From NCBI GenBank assembly GCA_910589415.1, contig OU342632.1, forward strand, positions 35,291,637 to 35,355,636: DNA of 64,000 nt, written 5' to 3'. Position 1 is the stretch's first letter. The number at the start of each line of letters is the position of its first letter. Shown here piece by piece: positions 23,440 to 34,300 of this stretch. Source of the DNA: Malachius bipustulatus (taxonomy: Eukaryota > Arthropoda > Insecta > Coleoptera > Melyridae). The position numbers and the translations under genes were made by a program. A model generated the notes under the pieces. That model saw only the letters and a program-made list of their open reading frames with translations, ran no database searches and had not been told where the DNA came from.

Positions 23440-25745
23440 AACCCGTTAATTGATGTTCGGAGCTTCGCTTCGGCCCTTTCTTTATAGATCCTACAAAGAA
23501 ACTTCGATTTCTTTCTTGTGTATTCTCTTTTTAATGGGGGTGAAAAAACTAACGGGAGGTCAAACGTGTTTTTTTTCCACTGATTTTCACTAGTCAAACA
23601 TATCTTCAAAAATCTAATTAAGGAGAAACTTTTACTTTGGGTGGGCTACATTTTGTTCGGGCCTAAAGAAAATTCCAGTATACAGGGTGAGTCGCCTGAA
23701 ATGGAAAGCTCGATTACACCTACACCGTTAAAGATATCGAAATGAACCAAAAATTGCTGTAAATGGGAGGGTAAAGTGCAGTTTGTACAATTATTTTCAG
23801 ATGTACAGAATGGCCAAATACCGCTGTATACGCCATACAACTTTGTTATTTTAAATAGGACACCCCTCGGGACACCCGCTATATTATTACATTTTCATAT
23901 TGTTTGAGAAAATTCAAAAAGAATAGTTTGTAAAGTTGAAGTTTGTAATGAGCAATTTATGAGTTATAAACAAATGAAAATGGCGATTTTCCATTTTCAA
24001 AGCAGCTTGTTTTGAAAACGGCTCGAGATATGGGAAAACGGCTTACATGTTAATATCTCAACTTTTCATGCGGTATCCTATTGGGTGGATAAAGTTTTTA
24101 TACAAAGTGTTAACAAATTTGCGAGCAAATTTGATTATTTTTATCACCCGGTATAAAAATTTCAGCTACATGATAGGATACCAAATGAAAAATGAAGATA
24201 GGAATATGGGGAATATGTAAGCCGTTTTCCTCTATATTGAGCTGTTTTAAAGATAAGCTGCTTTGAAAATGAAAAATCGCAATTTTCATTTGTTTAAGTA
24301 TAACTCGTTTAATTTTTCTTTTTTTTTTAATTTTTTTACTTTACTTTTTTACTATAATTTGCAAACCATTCTTTTTTACGTTTCTCAAATAAGCTGAAGA
24401 TGTAATAATATAGAGGGTGTCCTATTTAAAATAACAAAGTTGTATGGCGCACAGCTCGGCGTATAGCTATATTGGGCCAACCTGTATATCTGAAAATAAT
24501 TTTATTAATTTTACAAACTGTACTTTGCCCTCCCATTTCCATCACTTTTTGGTTCATTTCGATATCTTTAATAATGTATAGGTGTAATCGAACTTTCCAT
24601 TTCAGGCGACTCACCCTGTACCTATATTTTTTAATATCTAACAGGAAGGTTAAATACTTTAATGTACGAAGCTATGTTACCAGGAGTATTTTACAAAAAA
24701 AATCGACTTCTTGTGGATTTTTTTTTCACGAAAAGGGGTGGAAATCGCTGGCGTATTTATTCTGCACAAATTGTGCAGAAAATTTGATATTTTTATTTGG
24801 GGGGGGGGGGGGAGTCTTTTATTTGGGCCTAAAAAATTACAGAATTTTTTCCTAATAACAGGAAGGTTAAGGAAGGTTAAATAATGTCCGAAGGTTTGTT
24901 ACCAGGAGTATTTTACAAAAAAATCGACTTCTTTCTTGTGGATTTTTTTTTCACGATAAGGGGCGAAAATCGCTGGCGTATTCTGCAGAAATTATGCAGA
25001 AATTTTTATTTTTTTATTTGGGGGGGGTCTTTTATTTGGACCTAAAAAATTTCAGAATTTTTTCCCAATAACAGAAACCTTAAGGAACTTTAAATAATAT
25101 CCGAAGGTTTGTTACCAGGATTTTCCAAAAAAAAATCGACCTCTTTCTTGTGTTTTTTTTTCCTAAGAAAAGGAATGGAAAAAATACTAATGAATGGTCC
25201 GATCATGTATTCTGCACAAATTGTGCAGAAATTCTAATATTTTTATTTGAGGGGGGATCTTTTGTTTGAAAAGATCTTTTGTAAAAAATTCCAGAATTTT
25301 TTTCTAATAACAGGAAGGTTAAATATTGTCCGAAGCTTTGTTACCAGGAGTATTTTACAGAAAAAAAATCCACCTCTTTCTTGTGGATTTTTTTTTTTTT
25401 TTAAGAAAAAGGATGGTCAATGGCTGGTGTATTCTGCACAAATTATGCAGGTTTTTATATTTTTATTTGGGGAGGGGGAGTAATATTTTGTTTTTTTGCT
25501 CGATTGGGTATAAAAAATTCCAGTTTTTTTCTAGTAACAGGAAGGTTAAATAAATAATGTCCGAAGCTTTGTTACTAGTCTTTTACAAAAAAATCGATTT
25601 CTAACTTGTGAAAAAACTTCCATCTTTCTTATGGATTTGTTTGTCAAACGTTGGTCATCCAGTCATATTCTGCACAAATTAAGGAGAAATTTTTATTTTG
25701 GGGAGTAATATTTTTCCAAAAATAATTCCAGCACTTTTTCTAGGG
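23440..25745 (+). repeat. About 220-bp tandem repeat array, interrupted by a fold-back element
   Basis: Units share the blocks ACAGGAAGGTTAAATA, TGTCCGAAGCTTTGTTACC, AAATCGACTTCTTTCTTGTG, TGCACAAATTGTGCAG and a G-run followed by a TCTTTTATTTGG-like block. Successive unit starts are near 24641, 24858, 25071, 25310 and 25537, so the period is 213-239 bp. A diverged unit precedes the fold-back at 23683-24618 (about 23440-23680). Together these show that the fold-back inserted into a pre-existing array. No coding capacity. Confidence 0.7.
23683..24618. mobile_element. 936-bp fold-back element (CAGGGTGAGTCGCC termini), TA target
   Basis: The outer ends CAGGGTGAGTCGCCTGAAAT and ATTTCAGGCGACTCACCCTG are exact complements and are flanked by TA. 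Matching blocks continue inward on both sides (GATATCGAAATGAACCAAAA against TTTTTGGTTCATTTCGATATC, and GCTTACATGTTAATATCTCA against its diverged complement). Nearly the whole element is therefore one palindrome. It splits a unit of the tandem array, which gives an independent confirmation of its borders. Confidence 0.8.
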
Positions 25746-25823
25746 TGGAATTAAAAGAAAAATCGAACTAAAAGAAAAATTTTGGTGGTCAATCCAAAGA
25801 GTAAAAAATAGCCTGACCTTTGA

Positions 25824-27136
25824 GGTCCCTAATTTAAGCATGACACATTTTAAAAAAGTGAATATTTTTTTAAATTAATGACGAGTGATTTTAGAGCTAT
25901 TTTCAAGCTCTTCAATGGTTTTTTCGAGCTGTCTCTAGCTCTCGTAATTTTCCGGAAAATCGAAAAAAAAACGCTTTGTCGTGCTAGGATTTGACCTCAA
26001 CTTTGAAAGTACGTAACTCCCGGAAAAAACGAAGAGCAAAGGAATTTCAAGCTATTTTCGAGCAATTCAATGAGATTTTCGAGCCGTTTGTAGCTCTTGT
26101 CATTTCCCGGAAAAACAAAAAAAAACGCTTTGTCGTGCTAGCATTGGACATAAATTTAATAAGTAGGTAAGTACTCCCGGAAAAAAGAAAAGCACAGGAA
26201 TTTCGAGCTATTTTCGAGCTATTCAATGAGATTTTTGAGCTGTTTGTAGCTCTCGTCATTTCCCGGAAAAAAGAAAAAAAACCCTCATTGTTTTTTCCTC
26301 GGTTTTTTCTTTATATATTTTATTTAAAAATCTGTACCAACGTACCAACGTACTTACTAAATTTAGGTCCAATTCTAGCATGAAAAGATGTTTTTTTCGT
26401 TTTTCCGGAAAATTACGAGAGCTAGGAACAGCTCGAAAATCTCATTGAGTAGCTCGAAAATAGCTCGAAATTCCTGTGCTTTTGGTTTTTTTCCGAGAGT
26501 ACGTACTTTCAAAATTAAGGTCAAATCCTAGCACCGAAAAACTGTATTTTTTTCTTTTTCCGGAAAATTACGAGAGCTAGGAACAGCTCGGAAATAGCTC
26601 GAAATTCCTGAGCTTTTCGTTTTTTCCGAGAGTACGTACTTTCAAAATTATAAGGTCAAATCCTACTACGAATAAAGCTGTTTTTTTCGTTTTTCCTGAA
26701 AATTACGAGAGCTAGGAACAGTTCGATAATCTCATTGAGTAGCTCGAAAATTGCTCGAAATTCCTGTGCTTTTTGTTTTTTCCGGGAGTAGGTTACTTAC
26801 TAAATTTAGGTCCAATTCTAGCACGACAAAGCGGGTGTTTTTCGTTATTCCGGAAAATGACGAGGCTAGGAACAGCTCGAAAATCTCATTTAGTAGCTCG
26901 AAAATAGCTCGAAATTTCTGTGCTGTTTGGGTTTCTCCACAGATTGAATTAGAAAAAGTCAGGCGTAATGTAAGCATTAGCATTACAAAAAAAAAAAAAA
27001 TGCTATTTTCCGGAAAACGGTGAAAGCTAGAGACAGCTCGAAAATACCATTGAAGGCTCGAAAACAGCTCGAAAATCCCTCGTCATCAGTTTAAAAAAAA
27101 TTTTTTTTTAACGTGTCATGCTTAAATCAGGGACCT
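25824..27136. repeat. 1.3-kb palindrome built from a 150-200-bp tandem repeat in opposite orientations
   Basis: Left of about 26300, units read GAGCTATTTTCGAGCTATTC, then CGTCATTTCCCGGAAAA, then GCTTTGTCGTGCTAG, and then CTCCCGGAAAAAA. Right of about 26380 the same units run in reverse (TTTTTCCGGGAGTA, CTAGCACGACAAAGC, CCGGAAAATTACGAGAGCTAG, TAGCTCGAAAATAGCTCG), with at least four copies. The outer border is an inverted block around AGGTCCCTAATTTAAGCATG. Possibly an element with tandem sub-repeats inside its arms. Confidence 0.7.
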
Positions 27137-27747
27137 TGACCTTTGGTGGACCAATCATGATAGACACTTTCTGGTTAACCGTACCCTTTAATTCAAAATT
27201 GTAACACTTTGGGAGCGGGGGGGGGGGGGGGGGGTGAGGTGCAGGTTTTTCACAGTTATCCAAGTCGAGTGTCAAAGGTTTGAGGTATGTCATATATCTC
27301 AACAGGTAGGTATTAAACGTTATTATTATGAGTCATTATTATTGAAGTTTGACAGCAGGAAAACCAACTGCGATTGAATCGAATCCAGATTCGAAAATGA
27401 GTGCAAGAAGTGATTTACCTACCTACTAGTTGGATGGGAGAAGGATTCGGAATTATATTACGAATTTGTGCTTTTTAATAGTCGACCCAATTTTTGTACG
27501 ATCAATGATCGGTGTTTTGCGCTATTAGGAATTTGGAATAGTTGTTGTTTACTTAGGCGGCAACGTTGTTGCAGATTGAATGCCCAGAGGCTATGAAAAG
27601 CCAGCATTCAGTCTGCATTTGCTTTGGTGCCGAGTTGAATACAACATTTTTTCGCCAATTGTTGCCATGGCACCAAAGTAGCACAATTAGGGCCAATAAA
27701 AATCACCCTTGCTGCCTAGGCAGCAAAAGTATCATTTTGCTGCATCA
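27137..27747. other. No recognisable gene; G18 homopolymer
   Basis: A run of 18 G residues occupies 27217-27234. No ORF of note. Around 27580-27730 a short, imperfect inverted repeat surrounds GTGCCGAGTTG and CCATGGCACC. Confidence 0.5.
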
Positions 27748-28280
27748 AAGTTTATTGTTTATTGTTTATTGTTTATTGCAATTCATTCATTCACAACAAT
27801 ATAATTTTAACAAGTACTATTTATTTCCCAGCTAAACAAAGTTTGTGTTTGGGAAATGTCTTAATTTATTCTATATTATTTTGTAGTGACAATTTCTGAC
27901 TTTATTTTGATGTGAGGAAGAGAGTCGAGCCACTGACAGTTCATCACACATGTCTATAACTGTTGAAATGTGTTATTTATTCGAGTGTAATTGGCGAATA
28001 TATATCCAAGTATACTTTTTTTGTACTTTATTTTATTTTTTATGATTTTAATTTCAGGCTGCAGTGAGTTGAACAATTTCGGTCCGTAATATATCATAAA
28101 TCTTTGATATCCAGACCTACGGAGGAATGGAGCTCTCGGGTAGTCGGCAAATCTTGTATCTATGTTGTGCGTATTAGTTTGCGATTCAATGTTTTCTCTT
28201 TCATACATCCAAATCTCAATATCAATATCAATATCAAGTGTATGTGTCATTGACAAAAAAACTACTGCCTTCATTTTGCA
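27748..28280 (-). mobile_element. 5'-truncated LINE fragment with (CAATAAA)n-type 3' tail
   Basis: The minus-strand ORF (28274-27954) contains NTHNIDTRFADYP, then YYGPKLFNSLQPEIK. This is the C-terminal pattern of CR1/Jockey-group ORF2 proteins and is comparable to HSYATRQ ... HAPKLYNCLPKEIK in the full-length element at 6.6-10.8 kb. About 170 bp beyond the stop, on the same strand, a heptamer repeat (GTTTATT on the plus strand, 27748-27780) may be its 3' tail. Microsatellite tails, rather than poly(A), are known for CR1/L2-type LINEs. Only the last 80 or so residues survive. Confidence 0.6.
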
Positions 28281-29230
28281 AACCAGTTAGGTACATCAAA
28301 GTAATATTCAAAATATGTTCAAACGACAGAAGTCATTAATATTACTGCTGTTGTACATTTACCACATTATGTACAACATTTAATGGAAATTTTTGTTGAC
28401 CTTGGTCGCATTAAACAGAAGCAATCGGTTTATTTATTTACATAATTTCCTGATAGCTATGTCCATTTAACTCATATGTCAAATTCATCTAAGGGATCAC
28501 CATAATTCATAAATTGCTTCTTAGAATGTTGCATACCTACCCATACTCGTAACGTGTAACTGCTAATTAGGTGGGTACTCGTTATTAATATATTAATAAA
28601 TATTAAATTAATAACGAAGAAAAATTAATGAGAATCAAACATAATGATCTGTTTCTGACCTTCAGAAACGTGAAACGTGTGTTAACGTGTACCGTGTACC
28701 CATCTAATGCTGGTAATAGTTTTAAAAGCACCTACGATTATGATGATGTGTCCTTATTATGCAACGACAACAACAATACGCAATGACACGACAAACGATG
28801 AAAGAATAATTAGCCAGCTCGATTTCCAAACGAAAAATGGAACACGGCAACGTTTTTTCATCGTGAAAACTAGAGCCGTTTTTCATTAGTTAGCTACCGA
28901 GGATGAATGTTCCTCGTTTTATCGATAAAAAATCCTGAGGGTGGAAGTAGTGGAACTGAAAGTAGGTCAGTAAGGACCTATTACAAGCAAGCGTACTCGT
29001 ATATAGTACCTACTTACACGAGCCTTAAACTCTTCGATTTTCAAGTTTTCTGTCGTCTGTCCCATGTTTTCAACAAACATTGCGACAATGAAAAGGATGA
29101 AAATGTGTACATGTACATGAGCGACCGCATAAAAGAGATGAGAGGAACCTCCCATCATAGATAAGGATAACAGAAACCAACAACAATCGATATCGGTCAA
29201 GGATTTGGTGTCGAAAAAAAATTTTTATGG
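28281..29230. other. No recognisable gene
   Basis: AT-rich sequence downstream (in the minus direction) of the pasilla-like exons and probably part of their first intron. No motif-bearing ORF. Confidence 0.4.
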
Positions 29231-29326
29231 AATGGCCAATCCATATGGTGCGAGTTGGTGTGAGAGGAGCTGAGACGATGGCGCCCCTGGGCGATGCGGT
29301 GCTTCCACCAAAGCGACGTGACTCAC

Positions 29327-29390
29327 CGGCAACGGCAACCGGAGGCAGGGTGTCCACCAAGTCATCCAAGGTGAAGGGGTCGCCCAACAT
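29327..29390 (-). CDS. Possible alternative first exon of the pasilla-like gene
   Basis: An ATG at 29390 opens MLGDPFTLDDLVDTLPPVAV and runs 64 bases to a donor GGTGAGT, again in phase 1, the same phase as the exon at 29750-29867. In principle either could splice to the same next exon. An AG lies immediately before the ATG, but splicing from the upstream exon into it would hit a stop after nine codons, so it can only serve as a separate first exon or a poison exon. It lies inside the same GC-rich island. No homology is recognised, so this is tentative. Confidence 0.3.
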
Positions 29391-29749
29391 CTAAACCCGG
29401 CCGTAGGTCTAGGTAATAAACCAGCAGCTAGCAGATGGAACATGCGACGACTAGACCGGCCAGCCAGCTGATCGGCCGCCGTCAAAGCGAGACAAACCCA
29501 CCTCCAAGGCGTCGCGGTTGCCAGACCTCCTCACCAGGTCCGCGCGCCACCGTCATGATCGATATAGTACCCACCACATATACAGTATACTGCGCTCCCT
29601 ACTGCGGGAGAATCACCAGAAGCCGCCCTCCCGTCGAGGGCCCCGATCACAGGTGGTTGCGACGCGGCGGCGCCGCCTCGCTAAACCCACCGACTGACCA
29701 AGTAATAAATAAGTGTGCGGTAACGTAACGAGGGATGCGGGAACTTTAC

Positions 29750-29867
29750 CTGAACTGAAATGAGATCGTTTCGTGTCTCCGTTCTCGGACTCGCCGTCCA
29801 GCGGTCTCTTCCTGGAGTCTGCGTTTTCCGGGGAAGGGCACGTATCCATACCGGAGTCGGCGGCCAT
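29750..29867 (-). CDS. First coding exon of a pasilla/NOVA-type KH-domain splicing factor (partial gene)
   Basis: The exon starts at an ATG (29867) and encodes 39 codons plus one base. The donor GGTAAAG follows at 29749, a phase-1 splice. The peptide contains ADSRKRPLDGESENGDTKRS, which matches the N-terminal tail of NOVA/pasilla proteins (DSRKRPL ... TKR) just before the first KH domain. NOVA/pasilla proteins are nuclear RNA-binding regulators of alternative splicing that recognise YCAY-type sites. No KH exon is seen on the minus strand down to position 1, so the first intron must exceed 29 kb or the gene must continue beyond the window. The long first intron would explain why the transposon-rich 0-29 kb stretch lacks other host genes. 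Confidence 0.65.
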
Positions 29868-30330
29868 ATTTCTGTGTCTCGGCGCGGCACTCCGTTGTTC
29901 AGACGTCCATCAGCGAGAGCGGGCCCCGTCGATTCTCACCGGCTCTCTTCTACACCACTGGCGTGTTACGTCACACTTTACTACTTCACAACTCTATCGG
30001 CACACTGACACGCGCGAACTCACCGCCCGTCAAGAGACGACTGAGATCGAAGCGAAGCTCGACGACGACTGTGCGGTGCTGGTGAGGACAACGTGACCAG
30101 GCCAGACTCTGTGAACCACTGCGACTGGCGGTGCTCCTGCTCGGCGCCTAAACTGCTACTATCTGCTAAAAATGCTGCTGGTTGGTGGGATGCGGCGCGG
30201 CGTCGAAGGAGGCTCTCGTCGTTGGAGGACCGGGAACAACTGGGGTAGAGGGTCAGTAGTTGAGGCGGGTCATCAGCTGAGCGGTACCGTGTAAATGGAC
30301 CAGATTTGGCAGCGATGCTTCAGCCGCTCC

Positions 30331-30850
30331 TTATCTTCTACTTCTACTACGTCGTGATAATTTGGACATTTGAAAGATAACCAGGTCCTGAATAGAAAAC
30401 AAAACACATTAATTTAAATATCGGGTTTTCCCGCCCATTTATTTTATCAACTCATCTATTTGACTGGTCATAAATCTTTAACAGTATAATAATAATTATT
30501 ACTGTCTACTTTACCTATCTACATAAGCACTTAGTTATCAGTACTTACAGATGATGGTGCATTTAATGACTAAGTATTAAAACTGACAAAAAATTTAAAT
30601 TTATATTTTTCTCTAGATACAGCTTACAAAAATTTTGAAAATTTTGAAAAATTAACAATCTCGAAACTTCAGAAACTATGACGTTTGAGCCCGTGCAACT
30701 TAGCTATACCAAAGTCGGTTAAAAGTTGCAATATTTTTTGCACAGGGCCGTCTTTAGATATTAGGCGTCCGTGGGTGTAAAAAAAAATAATGCGTCCTTC
30801 GCTTTATAAGAAAATACACAAGATCTATAAAAATAGTGGGTAGTTATATA
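30331..30850. other. No recognisable gene
   Basis: AT-rich, just upstream of the GC-rich island relative to the pasilla-like gene. Nothing identified. Confidence 0.4.
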
Positions 30851-31362
30851 CATAATCCGCGGCTCGTAAGTTTCATCAATTTTTTCGGGACCGAGGAGCG
30901 AAATAGGGGTACTGGGTGCCATTGCAAACTAATATTAAGGTCACAACTAAGGCCTCTTTGACACTACGGTTGAATTTCTATTTTTTTTTCACTTTCAGGG
31001 CAAGGAATATCTTCGAGATTAACAGTAGCACGGTTTTTATTTTGAATTTTGCATTTATTTTGCATTTATATTCCAAAAATCGTAACATCAATCCCTGTGG
31101 TCTATTCCGAGTACGTGACTGTATACGTTTCGGAGCGCTTGGCATTGCGTCCTCAAGTGGTTACTTCCCAAACTAGACGTATATTTAATCATCGCATCTG
31201 CCAGGTCCGTACTTTCATTGCACTCTAAAAATCGGTTTTTATTGCCCTTTTGTTGCTTTATCCCTTTCATTTGCAAAGCAAATGAATACCTTCCGGGTGC
31301 TACTATAGGTATGTTCCCCACTCCTATAAGGTGCCATAGTGAAACTGTAGGAGCCGCGGATG
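30851..31362. mobile_element. 512-bp MITE, CCGCGGCTC termini, copy 1
   Basis: TA-flanked element with inverted termini CAT(AA)TCCGCGGCTC ... GAGCCGCGGATG. Its left 230 bp and right 90 bp match the element at 50347-50891 closely (for example GCCATTGCAAACTAATATTA and CATTTGCAAAGCAAATGAAT). The centre differs between the two copies. The short ORFs in it are chance. Confidence 0.8.
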
Positions 31363-34300
31363 TATATGTATAATGACCAAATAGTGGATTGCAAAATTAG
31401 TGCAATGTAGGTTCTAAAATTCAGACTTGAATGGCTCAAATGTCTCAAAAGGGGAGGGGGGGAGGTTCGAGATGTGCAACAGCTGAACATTTTTTCAATG
31501 TTCAATGTCACGCAATTTCCCAGTTAGTTGAAAATTTACCCATAAAAACTAATAATTAAATAACTAAATATGTAGCAGCAAAAAAGTACCTATAACACTA
31601 AAAAAATTGCCGCAGTCAAAAAGTTTGAGCTATGGGGGCCATAGATGGAACTAGAAGGGCTAAAAAAAGTGTCAGAATTGAAAGGACACCAACCATTACA
31701 CGAAAAAAACCATAACATAAAATTCATACAAAAAAATAATAAAAAAAATCATACAGAGTTGCAGAAAAAGGACTTTGGCTGATGCTGCAACTTAAAAAAA
31801 TGTAGTCTTAATTTTCGAGTCAATCATTATTGTCCTTGAACATTGATTGTATTGACATGTACAAGTTTCATAAGTATACAGGGTGTATCTAAATAACACC
31901 GAAAAAATTTAGGGGGGGATTCTTTGATATCTTTGATTCTTTGATTCTTTGAATCCTTGTTCTGAGTTTTTAACATAGCGATTGTCTTCTCCTTAAAACA
32001 AATCATAATTATCATCAGTAAGTGCCAACAAAATGCAACATATTACTGTAGCGCGATCAGGTATGTTTTAGAGGCTCTGATAATTTTCGAAAAAGTTCAC
32101 TCCGTTTAACATAATGACTCTTCTTCTGTTTCAGTAAATTGCATACTGTGGCCATTCCTTTTGATAAATTTCACTTCTTATAACCATTGGTATCAGCTTC
32201 TTGGATTATTCCAACATACAATCGGAAAGGAACCTTATCTTTTGGGGTAACTGGACCCCAAAGATCCAGTTACCCCCAAGGCATGACCCAGTTACCCCTT
32301 TTTCCACAAAATATGCGGGGGTTACTGGGCCACCTACGCTTGAATTGAAATATGAAATTTTTTTGTCAAAAACACACGGTAATCACTTGTTTTATAAGTA
32401 TTTTATTATTGCAACTATAAGTGGATTCATCAATACTTAAGTCCTTACAAATCAGGACGACACAAATGTACTACTGCAGTTTGTTAAAGCAAAATATTTG
32501 CCTAAAATTCAGAAGACACTCACGTGCATGTCACATGGAAGACTGGACCGTAGCCAACTGTTTGAATATTTCGTGGCAGCAGATTAAAAAAAGGAAAGAC
32601 CCATGGCCCACTTACCCCCTGGGCCCAGTTGCCCCAGCTTACCTTACATACTATAATACTCCTACCCCAACCAGTAACCAGCCAGTAAAAGTGCGCAGTA
32701 ATGTTATGATCCAGGCACACCTTATTGGCTACCTAAACCAAAGGTAACCAATAAGAAGGATTTATTTATGGTTTATGTTGAGCGTAAGAGGTGTGTGATG
32801 CTAACCTGGATCATAAAACTTCGGTGCATTTTTATTGCCATATTTGTTCACTGGCGCAATTATAGGTATGAAAAGACTAAATATTATTCTCAGCAGATTT
32901 AAAAAAAAATCCTACCTACTCTAAACTATTTTCCCTTATTCTTATTTTTATAGATGAAGATATTTCAGATAAATCAGGTAACCGTCCGTGGCCGCCATTT
33001 TAGGAAAAAAAAACTGGCCGGTAAACCCCCTTACTACGCGAAGGCTGACATAAAATTCCAGAATCCATTTCGAAGTCTTTCATTTCGAAATCCATCCTCG
33101 GTTATAATTTTTGAAGAAAAAAACTTGTAGGTAAGCTACTGCTTTTTTCCAAAAATTAAAATTATTTTTGAAATCCATTTTGGGACCGTTTTCATATAAA
33201 ATAAATAGAATCATTAAAAAAAATGGATTTTACTTTGTTTTACTAGAAAAATTGCCTCTCTTGAAGCCATTTAAGGGTGCCCTTTTACTCGGGATGAAAA
33301 AGAGGATTTCGAAAATAATTCTTTATGTATATTTTATGGAAAACCAGTATAAGTTGCCGAATTTTTCTTCAGAAATCTAATAAGAAAATAATTTGGTAAA
33401 AGTAAAAAAAAAATGTAAAAAGGATTTTTTTCTTAAATTTCAGCACCCTGTGTTTTCAATTCTGTGTTTTCAAAACGAAGCCGCTTAGGACCTTATTAGA
33501 CTTCTTTATTTAAAAATTGGCTGGCGAATGCTGTAAGTACTGAAATTTTGATAAAAATGTTAAATTTTTAATAATTATTTATGCAAGTCCCCTGATTTTT
33601 TTTTTTGATTTTTTTAGTAGAAAAGTCCAAGTTAACGGGAATGTTTTTAAAGAGTATGAATTAAAAATAAAATGGTCCACCCCTTGCAGAAAAAAGAGTG
33701 AATAAAATCATGATATGGTAGTAGAATCCACAGATCTTCACATTGTGATTTTCGTTTGCATTGAAAAATCAAAAACTGGAAGCTGAAATCAATTTTAAAT
33801 GATTCCGCGACGTAAAAACAGCCAAAATTCCGAAGGCGTCAAAAGTTGGTCTGTAGGGCAGGGGGGGAAAGGCTGTTGGGAATAAAATGTAAAAAGTACC
33901 CAAAAAACGAATTTTGTCATAAACTACAAGAAAAGCGCCACATTTTGGCACATGTACGAGCTGCTTCAAATTAACAGAAGTATTTTTTTTATTATTATTA
34001 AAAATTCCTTAAAGCACGTAGTTAAATGGGAGAACCTGCGCTAAAAAGCACGCTAAAAAGAATATGTAGACATTAAAAAAGTTACATGCTACTGTAACTT
34101 TTTTGTATGAGATCTAATCAAAAAATGCTTTCTGAAAATCTGATAGATTTGAGTGTCCCAATCATGGAACATATTTCACTTTTTTGATAGGATAATTTGT
34201 TAATTTTTGTCGATTTTTCCGCAAGACGGTGCTCGCGGGCGATTAATGATTAAAGGCGAGTCTCGCTATCGTTGGCTCAGATCGCACCGTCCTCAGATTA

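Larger units (their letters stand above)
29231..30330. promoter_or_regulatory. GC-rich island over the pasilla-like gene start
   Basis: Base composition changes abruptly from AT-rich to GC- and CpG-rich (many CG dinucleotides and stretches such as GGCGGCGCCGCC near 29665) and back again by about 30330. The island covers the minus-strand first coding exon at 29750-29867 and the possible alternative exon at 29327-29390. It extends about 460 bp upstream. I infer a promoter and 5' UTR region. No TATA box or defined start site is identifiable. Confidence 0.5.

Noticed and set aside
24472..25553. ORFs of 75-127 codons in the 220-bp array
   Set aside because: They reflect poly-T/poly-G composition of the repeat units and differ in frame between units.
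27661..27674. X-box-like GTTGCCATGGCACC
   Set aside because: The last dinucleotide does not fit the consensus, and there is no gene start nearby.
29435..30096. Several long ORFs on both strands in the GC-rich island
   Set aside because: GC-rich DNA has few stop codons. Only the minus-strand exon with NOVA-like sequence has support.
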